This document shows positions 1-5,302 of a stretch of DNA of 8,169 nucleotides, one piece after another. The stretch is from Paludibacteraceae bacterium (GTDB lineage Bacteria; Bacteroidota; Bacteroidia; Bacteroidales; Paludibacteraceae): positions 1-8,169 of the forward strand of contig JAGPGR010000065.1 of the NCBI GenBank assembly GCA_018055865.1, given 5' to 3'. A program made the position numbers and the translations under genes. A model generated the notes under the pieces. It ran no database searches. It was not told the DNA's origin and saw only the letters and a program-made list of their open reading frames with translations. Positions within the stretch are counted from its first letter, which is position 1; each line of letters begins with the position of its first letter.

Positions 1-2035
1 GGCTCAAATCGTGTCGGCGGTCGTATTTAGCCGGAAAAATTCGCCCATAGTTCAGCTCCTGCCCGGGGCGATCGAAGAGCCGTTCGGTTTTCGACCAGGT
101 ATAGCCGAGCCATCCGGTAGTGCTTCCGAACGAGCGTTGAGCCAGAAACTCCACACCGTAAGACCAACCGCGCCCCATCACCACTTTTTCTTCCCAGCCG
201 GATGATTCGCCCATAAAGGATGCGCCGTCTTTGTATTCTATCAGGTTATTCATGGACTTGTAATACCCTTCGAGTGAGAGATCAAGCTGGTTTTTCAGGT
301 TGTAAAAAATCCCGAAGGCATACTGGTCGGATTTCATCGGGTCGATGAGCTGAGTAGCCGGCACCCACAGGTCGGTAGGCATGCTGATGCTGTTGTTCGA
401 AAGCAGGTGAATGTACTGATTCATGTGTGCATAGCCTGCTTTGAGCGAGAGGTTATCGGTAATCGATGCACGAAATCCCAACCGGGGTTCAAGTGAGAGA
501 TAATTTTTCTGCTGCACATTGAAAGTGGAAAAATGGATACCAGCATTGACTTTGAAACGTTCCGAGAGGGTGATGTTATCTTCCAGGTATGTCATTGTTT
601 CGTGTGCGTAGATGTTGCCTTTCCCGATTACCGTATCTAATTTCTGGCTTTGATTGTTGTTATTGTTGGAAAAATAGAACGTAGATACATCAGGGCGAAA
701 CGTGTGGTACGTGTAATTAGTTCCGAATTTAATATCGTGCGATGTATTGGGTGAATAATCAAAATCTGCTTTCAGTGAATAATCCTCAATGCCCGAACGG
801 TAGCCCACTTTGAACTCCTCGGTCTCCGTTTTTGGCGGAGTGACTGATTTATCGGTGCTTTCGGAGAGATACCCTACGTTCATATTGGAGCGGTAGCGGG
901 TGTAGGCCGCTGTCATGTTCATAAACAATTTATTAGTAACCAGATGATTCCATCGCAGTGCTGCTATCGCATTTCCCCAGTCCCAGTTCAGGTTCATCCA
1001 GTCGCTCATCTCCCGTTCTGCATAGGAATTGTTGTTGGTGCGGTATTTGGTGTAAATGGCATCGTCACCCAGGTATGCACTCAGAAAAAGTTTGTCTTTT
1101 TCGGAAAATTTATGGGTAAATTTGGCATTGAGATCGTAGAAATAGTAACCGGCAGTGGTTCTTGAAGCATCTTCGCCCATGTTCTGTTTGGCATACCACT
1201 TGATAATGGGCTGGCTCAATATGTCCATGTAGGTACGGCGGGCCGAAATATTAAAAGTGGTTTTTTCTTTCCAAATCGGTCCTTCCAGGTTAAATTTGGA
1301 TGAAATAAGCCCAATACTCACGTTGCCGTGGTAGTTTTTATCGTCCCCGTCCTTCATTCTCACATCCACTACCGATGACAGCCTTCCGCCGAACCGGGCC
1401 GGAAAACTTCCTTTGTACAGGGTTACATTTTTTACGGCATCGGTGTTGAATGCCGAGAAGAAGCCGAACATGTGATTGACGTTGTAAATTGGAATTCCAT
1501 CCAGCAGCATCAGGTTTTGATCCGGTCCGCCTCCGCGAACATACAATCCGGCGGAACCTTCAGTGCCCGATTGAACTCCCGGCAGCAGTTGAAGAGCTTT
1601 TATCAGGTCATTCTCACCAAAAAGAGAAGGAATATTTTTGATTTGTTCTATCGGTACGTCAATGGCGCTCATCTGCGAACCTTTCACACCCAGTTCGTTA
1701 CGCCGACCTACTACGGTTACTTCTTTCAGAGCAATGCTGGCATCTAATTTTACATGTATCACCGTGTCTTTGGTCAGTCTGAATGTTCGGATTTCAGGAG
1801 TATAGCCTACGTAATTGTAATTCAGCACCACTTCACCCGCATTCAGGGTAATGGAATAATACCCGAAATTATTGCTCACAGTGCCTTTTTCGGATGCATC
1901 GTCGAAAACCGAAGCGCTAATCAGTGTTTCGCCGTTTGAAAAATCGGTGATGTATCCGCTGATGGTATAGCGCTGAGCCTGAACAAGGAATGTACAGAAT
2001 ATTAGTAGTAAAAGGATGAATGCTTTTCGGGTCAT
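1..2035 (-). CDS. TonB-dependent outer-membrane receptor, 3' end beyond window
   Basis: Outer-membrane active transporter, energised by TonB/ExbBD, that imports an unknown ligand. The frame is open from ATG at 2035 to the left edge, giving 678 complete codons; the C-terminus is missing. Residues 1-20 form a signal peptide (KAFILLLLIFCTFLVQA, probable cut before Gln21). Residues 22-100 resemble the carboxypeptidase-D regulatory-like beta-sandwich common in Bacteroidota receptors (YTISGYITD, then NNFGYYSITL). The plug spans about 130-230, with LIKALQLLPGVQ, GLYVRGGGPDQNLMLLDGIP, HMFGFFSAFN and FPARFGGRLSSVVDV. The rest is beta-barrel-like, rich in aromatic and polar alternation. The visible part ends in YDRRHDLS, a motif usually found near the last strands, so perhaps 100-130 residues are lost. 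It looks like a stand-alone receptor rather than SusC: no SusD gene lies upstream, though one downstream is outside the view. The substrate cannot be inferred. Confidence 0.95.
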   Translation of the reverse strand, partial: MTRKAFILLLLIFCTFLVQAQRYTISGYITDFSNGETLISASVFDDASEKGTVSNNFGYYSITLNAGEVVLNYNYVGYTPEIRTFRLTKDTVIHVKLDASIALKEVTVVGRRNELGVKGSQMSAIDVPIEQIKNIPSLFGENDLIKALQLLPGVQSGTEGSAGLYVRGGGPDQNLMLLDGIPIYNVNHMFGFFSAFNTDAVKNVTLYKGSFPARFGGRLSSVVDVRMKDGDDKNYHGNVSIGLISSKFNLEGPIWKEKTTFNISARRTYMDILSQPIIKWYAKQNMGEDASRTTAGYYFYDLNAKFTHKFSEKDKLFLSAYLGDDAIYTKYRTNNNSYAEREMSDWMNLNWDWGNAIAALRWNHLVTNKLFMNMTAAYTRYRSNMNVGYLSESTDKSVTPPKTETEEFKVGYRSGIEDYSLKADFDYSPNTSHDIKFGTNYTYHTFRPDVSTFYFSNNNNNQSQKLDTVIGKGNIYAHETMTYLEDNITLSERFKVNAGIHFSTFNVQQKNYLSLEPRLGFRASITDNLSLKAGYAHMNQYIHLLSNNSISMPTDLWVPATQLIDPMKSDQYAFGIFYNLKNQLDLSLEGYYKSMNNLIEYKDGASFMGESSGWEEKVVMGRGWSYGVEFLAQRSFGSTTGWLGYTWSKTERLFDRPGQELNYGRIFPAKYDRRHDLS

Positions 2036-2059
2036 CGTAGTTTTGTTGAGTTGAATGCG

Positions 2060-2067
2060 CAAAGGTA
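2060..2067 (-). promoter_or_regulatory. Probable -7 promoter element of the TonB-dependent receptor gene
   Basis: On the minus strand this reads TACCTTTG, an exact match to the Bacteroidota -7 consensus TAnnTTTG. It lies 24 nt upstream of the receptor ATG, implying a short 5' leader. I see no clear TTG or TTTG -33 element at the usual spacing, so the call rests on the -7 box and its position. Confidence 0.5.
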
Positions 2068-2243
2068 AGAAAATTCTGAATAGTCATTGGGGTTACGTTT
2101 TTTTTATAGCATATAAAAAATCCTAATTTTGTGTGGTAAGTGCTGTGTGGTATCAGTTATCATAATGTGTTGTAAATCATCGGGATTTGACAGTTTATGC
2201 CAATAGCGGAGTATGATTAGATTTTGATTTTCAGGCAAAAAAA
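2068..2243. other. Intergenic spacer without a recognisable gene
   Basis: AT-rich spacer between the receptor promoter and the terminator of the upstream paralog. I found no convincing ORF, RNA gene or strong inverted repeat. A TAATTTTG string at 2124-2131 on the plus strand has no plus-strand gene to serve. Confidence 0.6.
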
Positions 2244-2273
2244 AAACTCCTGCAGTTTGCGTTGCAGGAGTTT
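2237..2273 (-). terminator. Rho-independent terminator of the coiled-coil paralog gene
   Basis: The stem pairs AAACTCCTGCA (2244-2254) with TGCAGGAGTTT (2263-2273), 11 bp with an 8-nt loop. On the minus strand it is followed by a run of ten T (the plus-strand A-run at 2237-2246, whose last three bases also pair). It starts only 6 nt past the stop codon of the minus-strand gene ending at 2280. Its stem core resembles that of the terminator at 3350-3391. Confidence 0.9.
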
Positions 2274-2279
2274 ATTATG

Positions 2280-3272
2280 TCAGGGTTCAAGGGTTGGTTC
2301 TTCTTGCGGTGCCACTGGAAGAGTTGCGTCCTGAATTTTATTTACTTTCTTTTGAGCTTTCACGGCATTTTTCTTAGCTTTTTCAGCGTTTTTATTTGCT
2401 TTTTCTACTTCTTTCTGCAGTTTTTTTGCCTCTTTTTGAGCTTTCGCTTCGGCTTTTGCAGCATCTTTCTGAGCTTTGTCGATTCTTTTTTGTTGAGCAG
2501 CGGCTTCTTTTGCTGCTTTTTTTTCAGCTTTTTCTTTTTCTTTCAGCGCCTTTGCTTCGGCTTTTGCTGCTTTTGCATTCGCTTTATCTATCAGTTTTTG
2601 AGCTTTTACAGCCTCTTTTTCAGCCTTCTGTGCTGCTTTATCTTTTTGCTCCAGAGCCCTGGCGTTGGCTGCATCTATTTTCTGCTGAGCTTTTTCAGCA
2701 TTCAGACGTGCTTTTTCAACTTCCTGAGCTGCTTTTTCATTAGCTTTTTCCATTTCTTTTTGTGCTTCCTGAGCTTTTTCCTGTGCCTTTTCAGATTCCA
2801 GTTGAGCTTTATCAGCTACTTTCTGAGCTTTTTCGTTTTCTTTTTGAGCTCTTTCGGCTTCTTTCTGAAGTTTTTCAGCTTCTTCCAGCTTTTGCTTTTG
2901 TTCCTTCAGGTAGGCTTCCTGTTCGGCTTTTACTTGTTTGTTGTAAATCTCGCGGTGTTCAACGTTTTTTGTGTAGGGATTTTCGTTTCGCATTTCTATC
3001 TCTATCTGTTTCGCATTTCTCAAATCCACATCTCTGAATTTATCGGGAGCTACGGGACTGTTGAACCATTGTCCGTTGTCTTCGTAAATGTATACATTCT
3101 TGTTCAGATCGAAATAGATATTTTGATCGGGCAGGAATACGTGAGTGGTCTTGGCGTTGTAACCATTAGCAGGTGCCCAGGGTGGCAGAGTAGTTTCGGC
3201 CAGAATGTGAAATGACATCGAGGTTGTTATTGTCATAACAACAAGTGCGAAAAAGATTTTTTTAGTCTTCAT
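2280..3272 (-). CDS. Exported protein with WAPA(N/H)GY domain and long K/A/E coiled coil, function unknown
   Basis: 330 residues; I do not recognise a named family. The start is placed at the MKTKK methionine (3272), because the frame upstream of it is not signal-like, a promoter element lies inside that extension, and the paralog at 3459-3947 begins with the same residues. Residues 1-25 form a signal peptide (cut near HILA/ETT) without a lipobox cysteine. Residues 30-110 are the domain shared with the neighbour: PPWAPANGY, KTTHVFLPDQNIYFDL, VYIYEDNGQW and NPY. Residues about 118-312 are almost entirely Lys, Ala, Glu and Gln with no aromatics after Tyr121. KAQ/KAN/KAE triplets recur every 7 residues (141, 148, 155, 162, 169, 176; later 277, 284, 291, 298, 305), with an 11-residue step at 176-187, as in a long canonical coiled coil. 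The tail is acidic and Pro-rich (APQEEPTLEP). It probably acts in the periplasm as an extended helix, in the manner of TolA-like spacers; that role is inference. Confidence 0.85.
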   Translation of the reverse strand: MKTKKIFFALVVMTITTSMSFHILAETTLPPWAPANGYNAKTTHVFLPDQNIYFDLNKNVYIYEDNGQWFNSPVAPDKFRDVDLRNAKQIEIEMRNENPYTKNVEHREIYNKQVKAEQEAYLKEQKQKLEEAEKLQKEAERAQKENEKAQKVADKAQLESEKAQEKAQEAQKEMEKANEKAAQEVEKARLNAEKAQQKIDAANARALEQKDKAAQKAEKEAVKAQKLIDKANAKAAKAEAKALKEKEKAEKKAAKEAAAQQKRIDKAQKDAAKAEAKAQKEAKKLQKEVEKANKNAEKAKKNAVKAQKKVNKIQDATLPVAPQEEPTLEP

Positions 3273-3314
3273 AGGATGGTTTTTATAGATGTTTATTAAA
3301 TTAACAAAAAGAAC

Positions 3315-3330
3315 TCCAAATTCAGTGCCA
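3315..3330 (-). promoter_or_regulatory. Sigma-54-like -24/-12 element shared with the neighbouring paralog
   Basis: The minus strand reads TGGCAC, 5 nt, TTGGA. The spacing equals that of the sigma-54 consensus TGGCACR-N4-TTGCW, but the invariant-type GC of the -12 box is GG. The same arrangement occurs upstream of the other paralog at 3997-4012. It may be a degenerate sigma-54 promoter, another shared binding site, or simply sequence conserved since duplication. Confidence 0.3.
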
Positions 3331-3336
3331 AAAGTA
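3329..3336 (-). promoter_or_regulatory. Possible -7 promoter element upstream of the coiled-coil paralog
   Basis: The minus strand reads TACTTTTG, an exact TAnnTTTG match, 56 nt upstream of the MKTKK start at 3272. It overlaps the TGGCAC half of the element at 3315-3330, so the two readings compete. It lies inside the N-terminal extension of the longest ORF, which supports the shorter start. Confidence 0.45.
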
Positions 3337-3349
3337 TAAATAATCATTC

Positions 3350-3391
3350 AAAAAAACAACTCCTGCAAGTTGTTGATTGTCAGGAGTTGTT
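3350..3391 (-). terminator. Rho-independent terminator of the short WAPAHGY paralog
   Basis: The stem pairs AACAACTCCTG (3355-3365) with CAGGAGTTGTT (3381-3391), 11 bp with a 15-nt loop, followed on the minus strand by seven T (plus-strand A-run 3350-3356, partly within the stem). It lies 67 nt past the stop of the gene ending at 3459 and before the promoter of the next minus-strand gene. The AACTCCTGCA arm is nearly the same as in the terminator at 2237-2273. Confidence 0.85.
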
Positions 3392-3458
3392 ACCATCGTT
3401 TTATTTACAAAAAATAGTGTGTGAATTTCAATTCAATATTTATCATGAAAGCCCATTT

Positions 3459-3947
3459 TTACCATCTGCTTATGTTTTTTTCGTTGTATTTGTGGTATTT
3501 CTTTGCAGCTTTTTGATTGGCTTTTTGGTATTTTTTATTCATTTTATACATGTCTTTGCTGTATTCTCTGCGATTTTTATCCATTCGTTTGTAATATTCC
3601 TTCTGAGCTTTCGGGCTCCAGTATTTTGTCCGGTGAGTATGGTTGTACACGTACGGACGATTGTTGTGAATCATCAACTGTACCTGAGGTACTGCCCGTA
3701 AGTTCACGTTTCTATACATTACCGGCAATGCTGTGCTTGCTGTCCAGTTTCTTCCGTTCATGTACATATACACTCCGCGATGAAGATCGTAATAGAAATT
3801 TTGCTGCGGAAAATAGATCTGCCTTGTTTTTTCTCTGTATCCGTGAGCGGGCGCCCAGTGTGGAGTAACTGCTCCCGATTCAACCGGCATGGCAATTGTC
3901 AGTGCCAACATTGCAGCGAATGCAACGATTAATTTCTTTGTTTTCAT
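3459..3947 (-). CDS. Small exported WAPAHGY-domain protein with basic tail, function unknown
   Basis: 162 residues, no family I can name. The start chosen is MKTKK at 3947; a frame extension to 4001 adds 18 residues that look non-coding and would bury the upstream inverted repeat in the gene. Residues 1-26 form a signal peptide (LIVAFAAMLALTIAM, probable cut near SGA/VTP). Residues 29-109 match residues 30-110 of the neighbour without gaps, 33 of 81 identical by my count: PHWAPAHGY, KTRQIYFPQQNFYYDLHRGVY, NW, LPVMYRNVNLR and RPYVYNHTHR. Aromatic spacing suggests a compact beta-rich fold. The tail (110-162) is Lys/Tyr-rich and strongly basic, with short KYQKANQKAAKKYHKY-type runs, as if it were a short version of the neighbour's coiled coil. 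It lies between prs and its paralog with its own terminator. A periplasmic or surface role is likely; anything further is a guess. Confidence 0.85.
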   Translation of the reverse strand: MKTKKLIVAFAAMLALTIAMPVESGAVTPHWAPAHGYREKTRQIYFPQQNFYYDLHRGVYMYMNGRNWTASTALPVMYRNVNLRAVPQVQLMIHNNRPYVYNHTHRTKYWSPKAQKEYYKRMDKNRREYSKDMYKMNKKYQKANQKAAKKYHKYNEKNISRW

Positions 3948-3989
3948 AATGTCAAGTATTAAATGGTTACTGAATTTAGCTTCTTGCTT

Positions 3990-4008
3990 ACAGTAATCCA
4001 ATTACTGT
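3990..4008. repeat. Perfect 8-bp inverted repeat in the short paralog's promoter region
   Basis: ACAGTAAT (3990-3997), spacer CCA, ATTACTGT (4001-4008). It lies 43 nt upstream of the ATG at 3947 and overlaps the sigma-54-like element at 3997-4012. The symmetry suits a dimeric regulator, but a small leader-RNA hairpin or chance is also possible. The other paralog lacks an equivalent palindrome. Confidence 0.4.
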
Positions 4009-4012
4009 GCCA
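3997..4012 (-). promoter_or_regulatory. Sigma-54-like -24/-12 element upstream of the short paralog
   Basis: The minus strand reads TGGCAC, AGTAA, TTGGA, with consensus sigma-54 spacing but GG in place of GC in the -12 box. It directly follows the T-tract of the prs terminator. No TAnnTTTG element is visible upstream of this gene, which makes this the best available promoter candidate, though a weak one. Confidence 0.3.
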
Positions 4013-4052
4013 AAAAAAACACCCTTTGTCTTAAAATTAAAGACAAAGGGTG
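4012..4052 (-). terminator. Strong Rho-independent terminator of prs
   Basis: CACCCTTTGTCTT (4020-4032) pairs perfectly with AAGACAAAGGGTG (4040-4052): 13 bp with a 7-nt loop, followed on the minus strand by eight T (plus-strand A-run 4012-4019). It begins 25 nt after the prs stop codon, so prs is probably not co-transcribed with the exported paralogs downstream. Confidence 0.95.
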
Positions 4053-4077
4053 AATAAATGTAAAATGCTGTGTCTGA

Positions 4078-5022
4078 TTACAGCAGGTATTGTTCGCTGA
4101 TGGATTTGTGTTCCTGTACCCGACGAATGGTATCGGCAAACATGCCGGAAATACTCAAAATCCGGGCTTTCGAACATTTTTCACAATCAAAAGGAATAGA
4201 ATCCGTAAAAGCAATTTCGGTCAGTTTAGAGTTTGCAATGCGATCACTTGCACTTCCCGACATCACGCCGTGCGAAACGATGGCACGAACGCTCAGAGCA
4301 CCGTTTTCTATCATCAGGTTGGCGGCTTTACACAGCGTACCGGCCGTGTCCACCATATCGTCCACTATTATCACATTTTTGCCTTCCACGTCGCCTATTA
4401 TTCTCATTTCGCCAATAACGTTGGCTTTTTCGCGCGTTTTGTGACAGAGCACCATCGGCACTTCCAGGTGTTTGGAGTAAGATCCTGCCCGTTTGGAGCC
4501 GCCCACATCGGGCGAAGCAATGACCAGATTATCAAGATTCAACGATTTGATGTACGGGATAAATATAGTAGAAGCATACAGGTGGTCAACAGGCACATTG
4601 AAAAATCCCTGAATCTGATCGGCATGCAGATCCATGGTGATTACGCGGTCAACACCCGCTACAGTGAGCATATCTGCTATCAGCTTGGCGCCGATAGACA
4701 CGCGGGGCTTATCCTTACGGTCCTGACGAGCCCAGCCGAAATACGGAATAACGGCAATAACCTTGTAAGCCGAAGCCCGCTTGGCAGCATCTATCATAAG
4801 CAAAAGCTCCATCAGATTGTCAGAATTCGGAAAGGTGGACTGAACCAGGTAAATGTATTGACCGCGAATGGATTCTTCGTACGATACGGAAAATTCTCCA
4901 TCCGAAAAATGTTCAATATTCATCTTTCCTAACGGCCAGTTAAGACTTTTACAAATTCTTTCGGCTAAGTAGCGGCTTTTGGTACCTGCAAATACTTTGA
5001 AAAGGGTTGAATCTTCTGACAT
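4078..5022 (-). CDS. prs: Ribose-phosphate pyrophosphokinase (PRPP synthetase)
   Basis: Cytoplasmic enzyme that transfers diphosphate from ATP to ribose 5-phosphate, making PRPP for purine, pyrimidine, histidine, tryptophan and NAD synthesis. At 314 residues it is full length for a class I enzyme. Visible motifs: FSDGE at 39-43; YFGWARQDRKDKPR at 94-107, the ATP-binding region; MDLHADQIQGFF at 130-141, the family signature; SPDVGGSKRA at 170-179; HKTRE at 194-198, where Lys195 and Arg197 correspond to the catalytic flexible-loop Lys/Arg pair; and IVDDMVDTAGT at 219-229, the ribose-phosphate-binding loop. The start MSEDSTLFKVFAGT gives the usual short N-terminus. The gene diverges from malQ and has its own promoter element and terminator, consistent with monocistronic housekeeping expression. 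No damage or unusual residues are apparent. Confidence 0.98.
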   Translation of the reverse strand: MSEDSTLFKVFAGTKSRYLAERICKSLNWPLGKMNIEHFSDGEFSVSYEESIRGQYIYLVQSTFPNSDNLMELLLMIDAAKRASAYKVIAVIPYFGWARQDRKDKPRVSIGAKLIADMLTVAGVDRVITMDLHADQIQGFFNVPVDHLYASTIFIPYIKSLNLDNLVIASPDVGGSKRAGSYSKHLEVPMVLCHKTREKANVIGEMRIIGDVEGKNVIIVDDMVDTAGTLCKAANLMIENGALSVRAIVSHGVMSGSASDRIANSKLTEIAFTDSIPFDCEKCSKARILSISGMFADTIRRVQEHKSISEQYLL

Positions 5023-5056
5023 AAAATTAGGTGAGTTAAGATTGTGAAATGCGCTG

Positions 5057-5064
5057 CAAAATTA
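5057..5064 (-). promoter_or_regulatory. Probable -7 promoter element of prs
   Basis: The minus strand reads TAATTTTG, an exact TAnnTTTG match, 34 nt upstream of the prs ATG. The expected -33 region is T-rich but has no clear TTTG, so confidence is moderate. Confidence 0.5.
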
Positions 5065-5121
5065 CTGAATTTTAGATGAAAAGGAAAAAATTTCGTAACA
5101 AAAAATTCAAATTTCTTAATA

Positions 5122-5136
5122 ATCTGAAAGTCAGAT
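5122..5136. repeat. Short inverted repeat in the prs-malQ intergenic region
   Basis: ATCTGA, AAG, TCAGAT: a perfect 6-bp inverted repeat with a 3-nt spacer, near the middle of the divergent region. It could be an operator half-site pair, but a 6-bp repeat in AT-rich DNA can arise by chance. Confidence 0.25.
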
Positions 5137-5179
5137 ACGTATTCGGATTTTGATAAAACGGATATGGATTAATTGAATC

Positions 5180-5197
5180 ATTGCAAACGTTTGAAAT
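5180..5197. promoter_or_regulatory. Candidate LacI-family (MalR-like) operator upstream of malQ
   Basis: An 18-bp palindrome, 8 of 9 base pairs symmetric, centred on CAAACGTTTG (5184-5193) with the central CG typical of LacI-family operators. The core GCAAACGTTTG closely resembles operators known for maltose regulators of the LacI family, such as pneumococcal MalR. It lies 53 nt upstream of the malQ -7 element and 105 nt upstream of the ATG, so it could serve repression or activation of malQ. It is also upstream of prs, but much further from that promoter. Confidence 0.6.
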
Positions 5198-5230
5198 CTT
5201 TTTGAATCTCTTTTTAGGACTTATCCAAAG

Positions 5231-5258
5231 TTGAATTGTTCATAATGAAGTAATTTTG
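5231..5258 (+). promoter_or_regulatory. Probable malQ promoter (TTG / TAnnTTTG)
   Basis: TTG at 5231-5233, a 17-nt spacer, then TAATTTTG at 5251-5258, an exact Bacteroidota -7 match. It ends 44 nt before the malQ ATG, giving a leader of roughly 35-40 nt. A second TTG at 5237-5239 would give a spacer too short for the consensus. Confidence 0.6.
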
Positions 5259-5302
5259 AATTTAAATACTAGCCCGAAATCATTTTTTTTAGAGAAAAGA
5301 CC

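Noticed and set aside
1..2035. SusC-type receptor of a polysaccharide utilisation locus.
   Set aside because: No SusD or glycoside hydrolase gene is visible beside it, and the plug motifs fit the general TonB-dependent receptor class. malQ is over 3 kb away on the opposite strand with several terminators between.
2124..2131. TAATTTTG on the plus strand as a promoter.
   Set aside because: The only plus-strand frame downstream is the antisense shadow of the coiled-coil gene; AT-rich spacers produce such matches by chance.
2370..2920. DNA tandem repeat or CRISPR-like array in the T-rich stretch.
   Set aside because: The repetition comes from degenerate heptad codons of a coiled coil. Units vary in sequence and there is no constant repeat with unique spacers.
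2262..3215. A 317-codon plus-strand ORF encoding a Phe/Leu/Cys-rich, apparently multi-membrane protein.
   Set aside because: It is antisense to the Lys/Ala/Glu coiled-coil gene. Lys and Glu codons read in reverse give Phe, Ser and Leu runs and remove stops, so length and hydrophobicity are artefacts. The minus-strand frame has a signal peptide, a paralog and a terminator.
3273..3347. A 25-codon N-terminal extension of the coiled-coil protein starting at 3347.
   Set aside because: It would place the signal peptide inside the protein, covers a TAnnTTTG element, and has no counterpart in the paralog, which also starts MKTKK.
3948..4001. An 18-codon N-terminal extension of the short paralog starting at 4001.
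   Set aside because: MDYCKQEAKF... is unlike a signal peptide, overlaps the palindrome, and precedes a typical signal sequence that starts at 3947.
4090..4932. A 280-codon plus-strand ORF opposite prs.
   Set aside because: No recognisable motifs, and fully antisense to a highly conserved intact prs gene.
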